DNA of 5,027 nt from Treponema sp. UBA937 (lineage in GTDB: Bacteria; Spirochaetota; Spirochaetia; Treponematales; Breznakiellaceae): contig DBDH01000066.1 in NCBI GenBank assembly GCA_002293455.1, forward strand, positions 387 to 5,413, read 5' to 3'. The position numbers and the translations under genes are program-made. Below the pieces are notes generated by a model. The model did no database searches. It saw only the letters and a program-made list of their open reading frames with translations, and was not told where the DNA came from. How positions within the stretch are numbered: the first letter of the stretch is position 1; the number at the start of each line of letters is the position of its first letter. Below are positions 1-5,027 of this stretch, piece by piece.

Positions 1-1
1 G

Positions 2-140
2 TATTTAATCAGTGTTGCCTTAGCTACAGAAATAGGTATTTCCCATAGTCATCTATAATTACAAGGTCATTCCATCTATCGACGTTATTGTTAAAATAGC
101 GAAAGCGATGGATTTTAATATTAAGGATTTATTTGATTAG
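2..140 (+). pseudogene. C-terminal remnant of a Xre/Cro-type HTH regulator, apparently frameshifted
   Basis: Two adjacent frames together spell the second half of a Xre-family DNA-binding domain. In the frame starting at base 2 the translation includes ALATEIGISHSHL, which resembles helices 2 and 3 of the HTH; it ends at a TAA at 56-58. In the frame whose codons start at multiples of 3, from about base 51, it continues YNYKVIPSIDVIVK and then IAKAMDFNIKDLFD, ending at the TAG at 138-140. The pattern PS-I-D-x-(6)-IAKA-(5)-I-x-D-LF is the usual ending of this domain. About two to three residues of the expected turn are missing at the join, so a small deletion near 50-65 would explain the frame change. 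The N-terminal half lies outside the window. It converges on the membrane-protein gene. I see the two motifs directly; calling it broken is inference, and a sequencing error is the alternative. Confidence 0.6.
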
Positions 141-198
141 GATGATTATCTAGTCTTTTTGATAGAAGAAAAATTTTGCAGGGTTATTGAGATTCCAA
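141..198. other. Short AT-rich spacer between convergent genes
   Basis: These 58 bases separate the stop of the HTH remnant from the stop of the oppositely oriented membrane-protein gene. A short weak inverted repeat (TATCTA near 147-152 against TAGA near 162-165, with a T-run between) is too small to call a terminator. Nothing else was recognised. Confidence 0.4.
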
Positions 199-1107
199 TT
201 AATATTCTTTTTTGATTTTCATTTTATTTTGATATAAGAATTCTGAAACTTGATTTTTATTCTCAATAGAAGACCAATAGTAATATTTATTTTTACTTAT
301 TGCATTTAATCTATCATAATTAAGTAAACAAAATTTAAAAATTTCTTTTTTCAGATATTTACCTAATTCAACTTTCTTTATGTTTTTAAAAAGAACGTTT
401 ATCCTCACAAACACTAATTCATATTCGGTATACAAAATGAATAAATAAGAGAAAGGAAAATACAGAAACATTAAAATGATTGGTAATAAAAAGCTCATCA
501 CGGAAGATATTCCAATCAATTTGTTATAATCTTTAATAGCGCTGTAAATGATGAATACAATATTTAATAATCCAAGAAAAGAAACGAAATTATTAAAGTG
601 ATTCCTTACAAGTTCGTATTTTTTTCCTTCTTCAACTATAGAGGAAATTATTCCAAAAAATACTGCTAATGGGATCAACAAAATTTCAATAATCAGCGGA
701 AAAACAAAAGAAGCAACCATGAACTCTATAAAAATGGTTATTTTTAGATTACTCACAATTTGAACTTTGAATATATTAGATGTATTTTCGATGGAGAAAC
801 ATTTTGCAGTTAAGATTATTCCAGATGGAATGAACCACAATATAGCATCTTTTAGTAAAGAAATATCTAATCTAAAAAACTTATTTATCAAAAATAACAA
901 GAATAGAAAATAACAAAAAGAGATAAAAAAGTATATAAGATATTTTCTATGAAAAATATGCTTAAGAACATGACTGTTTGCTTGTCTTATTTTTTCGTTT
1001 GTCAGAGATATTATTACTACTACAAACAGCCAAATTCCAAAAGCTTTTTCTCTGTTGGTAAATATATCCTTTATCCCCCTAATGAAAATCTCCCCAGCGT
1101 TGACCAA
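199..1107 (-). CDS. Multi-pass membrane protein of unknown function, start uncertain
   Basis: This is a hydrophobic protein of up to 302 residues that I do not recognise. Likely membrane segments lie near residues 22-36, 57-78, 88-102, 124-158 (long enough for two), 173-190 and 200-226. They are followed by a basic, Lys/Asn/Tyr-rich tail (232-302) that probably faces the cytoplasm. There is no signal peptide and no visible enzymatic motif. The only conventional start in frame is a TTG at 1107-1105, inside the last codons of polA, so the frames overlap by 29 bases. A GGAG lies only one base before that TTG, too close to serve it. AGGGGG at 1078-1073 and AAAGGA at 1070-1065 look like ribosome binding sites but have no ATG, GTG or TTG a suitable distance downstream. 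Either the TTG is used, translation begins at a rare codon (ATA or ATT near 1083-1063), or the gene lost its 5' end. Its strong AT bias contrasts with polA and suggests acquisition by transfer. I am fairly confident it is or was a coding gene, but have no functional call. Confidence 0.6.
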   Translation of the reverse strand: MVNAGEIFIRGIKDIFTNREKAFGIWLFVVVIISLTNEKIRQANSHVLKHIFHRKYLIYFFISFCYFLFLLFLINKFFRLDISLLKDAILWFIPSGIILTAKCFSIENTSNIFKVQIVSNLKITIFIEFMVASFVFPLIIEILLIPLAVFFGIISSIVEEGKKYELVRNHFNNFVSFLGLLNIVFIIYSAIKDYNKLIGISSVMSFLLPIILMFLYFPFSYLFILYTEYELVFVRINVLFKNIKKVELGKYLKKEIFKFCLLNYDRLNAISKNKYYYWSSIENKNQVSEFLYQNKMKIKKEY

Positions 1108-3946
1108 TCTCCACGTTGACCCGCAGCGGAACCGACAGTTTGACCGCGTTTTCCATTTCGGTCTTTATCAATTCGGATAGATTTGCCGCTTCGGATTTAG
1201 GGCATTCAAAGATAAGTTCATCGTGTACTTGCAGGAGCAGGCGGGCGGGGGACTTTGTCTGCATCAGAATCGCGTCAAGTTTGAGCATGGCTGTTTTTAC
1301 GATATCGGCTGCCGATCCCTGGATGGGAGTGTTTACGGTAACCCGTTCCGCCGCGGCTTTTTCGACTTTGTTTGAGGAATTGATGGTGGGAATATAACGC
1401 CGCCGCCCGGAAATCGTACTGACAAAGCCTTGTTCTTCGGTTTTCTTAATCAAACTTTCGATAAACGTGTGAATCCCTGAATAGGTGCTGAAATAGGCGT
1501 CGATAAAATCCTTGGCTTCGGTTCGGCTTATGCCGAGTTCGTTAGACAGCCTGAACGCGCTCATGCCGTACATGACGCCGAAATTGATGGTTTTCGCAAT
1601 CCTCCTCTGTGTAGAATTGACATCTTTTTCATCAATGTGGAAGACAAGGCTTGCTGTTATCCGGTGAACATCTTTTCCTTCGTTAAACGCGTTTATCAGA
1701 TTTTGATCCTGGGAAAGATGCGCCAGCACGACGAGTTCGATTTGGCTGTAGTCGGCGGAAATGAGAACATGGCCTTTTTCCGCTATAAAGGCCTGGCGGA
1801 TTCTTCGGCCTTCTTCGTCACGAATCGGAATATTTTGGAGGTTCGGGTCGCGGCTTGAAAGGCGGCCCGTTGCGGTTCCGGTTTGCACAAAGTGAGTGTG
1901 AAGCCGCCCGTCAGGTCCGGTCATTTCGGCGAGCGTGTCCACATAGGTTGATTTTAATTTGGCGAGGGTCCGGTTCCGCAGAATCAAAGCCGGCACCGGA
2001 TCTTCGCGCGCAAGTTCTTCCAGAACCGCAACATCGGTGGAATATCCGGTTTTCGTTTTCTTGCCGGGTTTGAGCTTTCTTTCGACAAAAAGCACTTCCT
2101 GAAGCTGCTTGGTTGAAGCGAGATTGAATTCATGACCCGCCATATCCCAAACAGAACGTTCGATTTTTTTGAGTTCTTCGCCCAATTCAACGCCGTAGTC
2201 GCGAAGTACCTGGGATTCAATTTTGATTCCCGCTCCTTCCATTTCCGCCAAAACCGGCAGAAGGGGCATCTCCATGTCTTCAAAAAGTTTAATGCTTTCG
2301 GAACGGATAAGACGCGGTTCCAGATAATACTTCATCCGCATGGTAAGATCGGCGTCTTCGCAGGAATATCCGCAGGCGGTTTCCAGATCAACCGCGTCAA
2401 AAGTGCTGCCCTTCGGGACTATCGAATTGTAGGGAACCGCGTCGTAGTTAAAGATTGTCCCGGCAAGCGAATCCAGGGAATAACTGTTCCGTTCGGGATC
2501 ATCAATCCATGCGGCAATCATTGTGTCCCAGATCGAACATTTCCACCGGGGGATGCCCCAGCCGCGGGTAACCTTGTAATCGTATTTCGCGTTGTGAGCA
2601 ACGATGCACATATCTTTTTGCATCAAAAGCGGTTCCAAAAGGGATTTTACGGTTTCAGGCGGAACGAATGCCGATGATCCGCCGTGAACGGCTATCGGAA
2701 TGTAATAGGCTTCTTTCGGCTTAAGCGACAACGATATTCCCACGGGACGGGCGTTCCATGCATCGAGAGAATTGGTTTCAAAATCCAGCGCAAGAAGTTT
2801 TTGCTTTTCCGCCCGTTCAAAAATACTTTCCGCTTCGGGAACGGTTGTGATAAGTTTGTATTTCCCTTTGCCGAACAGAGCCGAATCCGGGGGTGTTGTG
2901 TCCTTTGCGGAAACAGCACTTTGAGGAGAACTTTGCCGGGGATGCTTCTCTGTGTTCGCTGCCGCCGCGGATGCCTTTGGATCCAAAGCGAATGCCGGCT
3001 GCCGAATCCCTTCCCGAAGCAGCATAGAAGCTCCGGCTGTGCGGTTCAAGTTCTCTATCGATAGATCATCAATGTCGTTAAGCGGCAAAGGAACATCACA
3101 TTCAAGGGCGATCAATGTTCGGGCCTTATAGGCGCTGTCTTTGCCTTCCGCGAGTTTTTTCCCCACCGCCCCTTCGATGCCGGCGATGTTTTCATAGATG
3201 CTGTCGAGGGAACCGTAACGCGCCATCAATTTAACGGCGGTCTTTTCTCCGATTCCCTTAACGCCGGGAACATTGTCCGACGCGTCGCCGATCATGCAAA
3301 GCAAATCAAGAACTTTTTCCGGGCTTACGCCCCATTCGGCTTTTACTTCATCGGGGCCGACAAGCTCATAGGGAAGCCCGCGCTGGGGAACCGTTTTTCC
3401 GGCGGCGGAACTGTCATCGGATTTGGAAGGCTTCATCGGTCTAAGCTGATAGGTTCCGTCTCCCACCAATTGGAGCAGGTCCTTATCGGAAGAAAGTATG
3501 TAACATTGACGGCCTTCTTTCCGGCAGCGCATCGCCAGCGTCGCGATAATGTCATCGGCTTCGTAGCCCTCAAGCTGAAAAGACGGAACCCCCAAAGCGG
3601 TGAGCATCTCTTCCACCAAAGGAACCTGAGCGTGAAGATCGTCCGGGGCTTTTTGGCGGTTAGCCTTATATTCGGGATATTCCTTGTGCCGGAACGTAGG
3701 CGATCTTGAATCGAAAACGGCGGCGAGGCAATAAGGCCGAACAGGTTTTGCAAGAAGGCTTCCGTCAGTTCCGGCTGCCGGTGCGCCGTCATCAATCAAA
3801 CTGATGAGCGTCCGGGCAAAGCCGAAAAGCGCGGAAATATTCTGTCCCTGCGTATTCCGCAGCGGCCTCGACATAAAAGCAAAATACGACCGGTAAATAA
3901 GGCCATACGAATCAATTAAATAAAGAGGTTTTTTGTTAGGGTTCAT
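1079..3946 (-). CDS. polA: DNA polymerase I
   Basis: Family A DNA polymerase that fills gaps, removes RNA primers from Okazaki fragments and takes part in excision repair. At 955 residues it is slightly longer than the 928 of Escherichia coli. The 5'-nuclease domain (about 1-310) keeps its metal-binding acids: D12, D79, E129/D131/D132 in GYEADD, D154/D156 in SSDKD, and D221/D224 in GDASDN. A helix-hairpin-helix follows (PGVKGIGEKTA, 227-237). A low-complexity Ala/Ser/Pro linker covers about 322-356. The proofreading domain (about 370-560) has D388/E390 in DFET, N452/D456 in HNAKYD, and Y527/D531 in YSCED, so 3'-5' exonuclease activity is expected. The polymerase domain has TATGRLSSRDPNLQNIP (691-707), motif A D732 to E737, motif B R781/K785/F789/Y793, R868/N872/Q876 and motif C H908-D909-E910. 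Oddities are insertions near 52-69 and 172-191 relative to E. coli, and Val739 where E. coli has Arg712. The ATG at 3946 gives the normal N-terminus, but no good Shine-Dalgarno precedes it. The next upstream ATG is in a frame that stops at once. Confidence 0.98.
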   Translation of the reverse strand: MNPNKKPLYLIDSYGLIYRSYFAFMSRPLRNTQGQNISALFGFARTLISLIDDGAPAAGTDGSLLAKPVRPYCLAAVFDSRSPTFRHKEYPEYKANRQKAPDDLHAQVPLVEEMLTALGVPSFQLEGYEADDIIATLAMRCRKEGRQCYILSSDKDLLQLVGDGTYQLRPMKPSKSDDSSAAGKTVPQRGLPYELVGPDEVKAEWGVSPEKVLDLLCMIGDASDNVPGVKGIGEKTAVKLMARYGSLDSIYENIAGIEGAVGKKLAEGKDSAYKARTLIALECDVPLPLNDIDDLSIENLNRTAGASMLLREGIRQPAFALDPKASAAAANTEKHPRQSSPQSAVSAKDTTPPDSALFGKGKYKLITTVPEAESIFERAEKQKLLALDFETNSLDAWNARPVGISLSLKPKEAYYIPIAVHGGSSAFVPPETVKSLLEPLLMQKDMCIVAHNAKYDYKVTRGWGIPRWKCSIWDTMIAAWIDDPERNSYSLDSLAGTIFNYDAVPYNSIVPKGSTFDAVDLETACGYSCEDADLTMRMKYYLEPRLIRSESIKLFEDMEMPLLPVLAEMEGAGIKIESQVLRDYGVELGEELKKIERSVWDMAGHEFNLASTKQLQEVLFVERKLKPGKKTKTGYSTDVAVLEELAREDPVPALILRNRTLAKLKSTYVDTLAEMTGPDGRLHTHFVQTGTATGRLSSRDPNLQNIPIRDEEGRRIRQAFIAEKGHVLISADYSQIELVVLAHLSQDQNLINAFNEGKDVHRITASLVFHIDEKDVNSTQRRIAKTINFGVMYGMSAFRLSNELGISRTEAKDFIDAYFSTYSGIHTFIESLIKKTEEQGFVSTISGRRRYIPTINSSNKVEKAAAERVTVNTPIQGSAADIVKTAMLKLDAILMQTKSPARLLLQVHDELIFECPKSEAANLSELIKTEMENAVKLSVPLRVNVEIGQRWGDFH

Positions 3947-4000
3947 TGGGTTGAATTTATCAGAGATGAGAGATTTTGTACATGAGGAAAACGGGGGCGA
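3947..4000 (-). other. Toxin-polA intergenic gap without a clear terminator
   Basis: These 54 bases separate the toxin stop from the polA ATG. Read on the minus strand they contain a C-run followed by GTTTTCC but no hairpin, so no intrinsic terminator is visible. There is no purine-rich ribosome binding site in the 15 bases before the polA ATG. TACAAA at about 3980-3975 is a poor -10 candidate with no matching -35. Read-through from the toxin-antitoxin operon into polA is therefore possible. Confidence 0.4.
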
Positions 4001-4339
4001 TTAGGCTTCCTCATTTGATTCATCCAAAACATCAGGAAAAAGGATTTTAATATAATCCCGTCTGCCGTATAAAATTCTATCCACAAAAACAATATCTTTT
4101 TCAACTCGATAAAATACCAGATATTTTCCGCACACTAAAAAACGATACGGGTTTTCAATTTTGATAACAGAAGACAACGATGAACCTATTTCCGAAAAAT
4201 CTTGAAGGATTTTTATACGTTGAAGAATATCCGATACAATTCTTATTGCTGCTTGAGAATTATTTAGCTCATTACTGATGTATTGTTTTATATCTTCCAA
4301 ATTGCTTTTTGCAGCAGGAGAGACAGAAAGTTTTCTCAT
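4001..4339 (-). CDS. Type II toxin of the RelE/ParE superfamily
   Basis: A protein of 112 residues with the layout of RelE/ParE-fold toxins. It opens with a first strand and helix (LSVSPAAKSNLEDIKQYI, 4-21) of the common 'A..DL..I..YI' type. A second helix covers 29-48. The C-terminal strands PYRFLVCGKYLVFYRVEKD (64-82) and FVDRILYGRRDYIKILF (85-101) end in the GRRDY signature seen in many chromosomal ParE/YoeB/Txe-like toxins. Toxins of this fold either cut mRNA on the ribosome or poison DNA gyrase; the sequence does not decide which. Arg88, Arg93, Arg94 and Tyr96 are candidate functional residues by position, which is inference. An acidic tail (PDVLDESNEEA) follows. The ATG at 4339 lies 7 bases after the antitoxin stop. 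The nearest AGGA, inside the antitoxin's last codons, is 13 bases upstream of that ATG, so weak or coupled translation is likely and would keep toxin below antitoxin. The reading frame is intact. Confidence 0.88.
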   Translation of the reverse strand: MRKLSVSPAAKSNLEDIKQYISNELNNSQAAIRIVSDILQRIKILQDFSEIGSSLSSVIKIENPYRFLVCGKYLVFYRVEKDIVFVDRILYGRRDYIKILFPDVLDESNEEA

Positions 4340-4346
4340 CGGCGGC

Positions 4347-4592
4347 TCACAATCCTAAAGCTGTTTCTACTTCATCAACCGTTAACCATCCTTCTTCTTC
4401 CCCGGATTTTTTCCCCTTGGCTAGTTCAGACATCAGTTTCAGGATAGATTGACTTTTTTCATATTCCTGAATATCAACAATTACGTAGCGGCCTCTTCCG
4501 TTTTTAGTAAGAAATACCGGTTCCCCAACTTCAATATCCCGAAGTACTTCCGTATAATTTCGCAAATCAGAAACAGGTTTAATATTCGGCAT
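4347..4592 (-). CDS. Phd/YefM-family antitoxin
   Basis: An 81-residue protein. Its N-terminal part (IKPVSDLRNYTEVLRDIE, 4-21, then GEPVFLTKNGRGRYVIVDIQEYEK, 23-46) is the typical Phd/YefM DNA-binding and dimerisation domain, with the characteristic 'SDLRN...VFLTKNGRG..V..D..EYE' pattern. The C-terminal part (47-81) is charged, with a Lys-rich then Glu-rich stretch ending in GWLTVDEVETALGL. In this family that part is the flexible segment that wraps and neutralises the toxin. It precedes the toxin by 7 bases, the usual order, so the pair forms one operon. Members of the family bind their own promoter alone or with the toxin and repress it; the inverted repeat around the upstream promoter fits this. 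The ATG at 4592 is supported by AAGGA 7 bases upstream. Length and domain are normal for the family and I see no sign of decay. Confidence 0.9.
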   Translation of the reverse strand: MPNIKPVSDLRNYTEVLRDIEVGEPVFLTKNGRGRYVIVDIQEYEKSQSILKLMSELAKGKKSGEEEGWLTVDEVETALGL

Positions 4593-4599
4593 AGCTTTT

Positions 4600-4604
4600 T
4601 CCTT
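4600..4604 (-). promoter_or_regulatory. Ribosome binding site of the antitoxin
   Basis: On the minus strand AAGGA lies 7 bases before the antitoxin ATG. It is the clearest Shine-Dalgarno in the window, contrasting with the weak signals before the toxin and polA, and it supports the chosen antitoxin start. Confidence 0.7.
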
Positions 4605-4608
4605 GTAG

Positions 4609-4666
4609 TTGCTGTATTAAATATAGCTTTATTTTGCAGCTTATTCAACAGTAAATATTACAGCAA
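4609..4666. repeat. Inverted repeat flanking the toxin-antitoxin promoter, candidate operator
   Basis: TTGCTGTA at 4609-4616 and its perfect reverse complement TACAGCAA at 4659-4666 form an inverted repeat. Beyond the eight perfect positions the match goes on imperfectly, to 10 of 11. The inner arm overlaps the expected transcription start and the outer arm lies just upstream of the -35. That is where autorepression by a Phd/YefM-toxin complex would act. The repeat is seen directly; its role as operator is inference. Confidence 0.45.
4620..4648 (-). promoter_or_regulatory. Predicted sigma-70-type promoter of the toxin-antitoxin operon
   Basis: On the minus strand TTGAAT (4648-4643, four of six bases of the -35 consensus) and TATATT (4625-4620, five of six of the -10 consensus) are separated by exactly 17 bases. 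Transcription would begin near 4612, about 20 bases before the antitoxin ATG. Seen by eye only; AT-rich DNA gives chance matches, but spacing and position are right. Confidence 0.55.
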
Positions 4667-4740
4667 TTTAGTGGAGATGAGAAATATGATGGTATTGGTA
4701 TGGATTTGAAGTTTTTGCGGGGGCATGTTTTTTTGCATTT

Positions 4741-5027
4741 CTATGGCATAATTCCGATTTTTTCGGGTTCAATACTTTGCAATATTGAAGGAGCTGATTC
4801 CCATGCTCCTGAATACCGTATTTTTTCATTGGGCTGATTCTTTTCGACCATGATTTTCAGTTGTGTTATATCTGTTATACCAAATAAGGGAAATAATTTT
4901 TCACAATGTTTTCGGGATACCATCTTGCTCCACAAGGGTTGTTGAGCATATTCTGTAGTGTACACATAAAGGCTAGGAAACCAATCCCGATGATGCAGGT
5001 TATCTGGAAAATCATAATAGACACATG
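4741..5027 (-). CDS. C-terminal part of an unrecognised protein, truncated by the window edge
   Basis: The frame is open from the right edge to the TAG at 4743-4741, about 95 codons. An internal GTG at 4965 could be mistaken for the start, but upstream codons continue without a stop (VYYDFPDNLHHRDWFPSLY) and resemble real protein, so the gene most likely begins outside the window. The visible part is rich in aromatic residues at first (YYDF, HHRDWF, PLWSKM), followed by KLFPLFGITDITQLKIM and a charged end (EKNQPNEKIRY, then SIEPEKIGIMP). It has no membrane segment, signal peptide or metal motif. I do not recognise a family. It is on the same strand as the toxin-antitoxin pair, 148 bases upstream, with no clear terminator between, although the pair appears to have its own promoter. 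It is probably a cytoplasmic accessory protein; function unknown. Confidence 0.55.
   Translation of the reverse strand, partial: CVYYDFPDNLHHRDWFPSLYVYTTEYAQQPLWSKMVSRKHCEKLFPLFGITDITQLKIMVEKNQPNEKIRYSGAWESAPSILQSIEPEKIGIMP

Noticed and set aside
199..1107. Membrane protein as a toxin-antitoxin, holin or transporter component
   Set aside because: It has many likely membrane segments but no family motif, so none of these functions can be supported.
2132..2677. Plus-strand open frame of 181 codons opposite polA
   Set aside because: It lies wholly inside polA on the opposite strand, in a gene with all catalytic motifs intact. Its translation is rich in Arg, His and Phe with no recognisable domain, as expected of an antisense shadow.
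2684..3064. Plus-strand open frame of 126 codons opposite polA
   Set aside because: Antisense shadow over the polA linker and exonuclease region; Cys/Arg-rich translation without family character.
3433..3795. Second minus-strand frame of 120 codons within the polA 5'-nuclease region
   Set aside because: Out-of-frame shadow of polA; the polA frame carries the conserved nuclease acids here.
3961..3985. Possible alternative upstream ATG for polA near 3982
   Set aside because: That frame reaches a TGA after seven codons and is not the polA frame.
4449..4709. Plus-strand open frame of 86 codons across the antitoxin start and its promoter
   Set aside because: It runs antisense to a well-supported Phd/YefM gene and through its control region, with no ribosome binding site or recognisable domain.
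4690..4740. Tandem TGGTAT TGGTAT and a G-run followed by a T-run, considered as a repeat array or terminator
   Set aside because: Only two copies of the hexamer, and the G-run/T-run has no complementary arm that would form a stem; the repeated TTTTTGC is a direct, not inverted, repeat.
4963..4965. GTG as the start of the right-edge gene
   Set aside because: The same frame stays open upstream to the window edge and encodes protein-like sequence, so this codon is probably an internal valine.

Overview
The window has one core gene, polA (DNA polymerase I, minus strand), set between AT-rich accessory sequence on both sides. The PolA protein reads like a spirochaete, probably Treponema-type, enzyme: it has the N-terminal pattern LYLIDSYGLIYRSYFAF, motif A reads DYSQIELVVLAHLS, and the C-terminus is WGDFH. 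This assignment comes from remembered sequence character, not from a search, so treat the phylum as likely and the genus as a guess.

Layout from left to right. Positions 2-140 (plus strand) hold the C-terminal end of a Xre/Cro-type helix-turn-helix regulator whose two halves lie in different reading frames, so it looks broken. Positions 141-198 are a short convergent spacer with no convincing terminator. Positions 199-1107 (minus) encode a very AT-rich, Lys/Asn/Ile/Phe-rich multi-pass membrane protein of unknown function. Its only conventional start is a TTG inside the 3' end of polA. Positions 1079-3946 (minus) are the complete 955-codon polA, with 5'-nuclease, proofreading exonuclease and polymerase domains all carrying their catalytic residues. 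Positions 4001-4592 (minus) hold a type II toxin-antitoxin pair, with a Phd/YefM-like antitoxin first and a RelE/ParE-like toxin 7 bases later. Positions 4593-4740 are the control region of that pair, with a good promoter whose elements are bracketed by an inverted repeat. From 4741 to the right edge is the C-terminal part of an unrecognised minus-strand gene that continues out of the window.

Everything except the HTH remnant is on the minus strand. Transcription therefore probably runs from the unknown gene, through the toxin-antitoxin pair, into polA and then the membrane gene. Only 54 bases separate the toxin stop from the polA start, with no visible terminator or strong ribosome binding site, so polA may be read partly from the toxin-antitoxin promoter. 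Base composition changes sharply at the polA stop codon, and again, less sharply, upstream of polA. This fits a conserved housekeeping gene flanked by acquired cargo. I found no rRNA, tRNA, CRISPR array or recognisable transposase, and no clear case for a wholly new system. The least explained parts are the membrane protein with the odd start and the right-edge partial gene.
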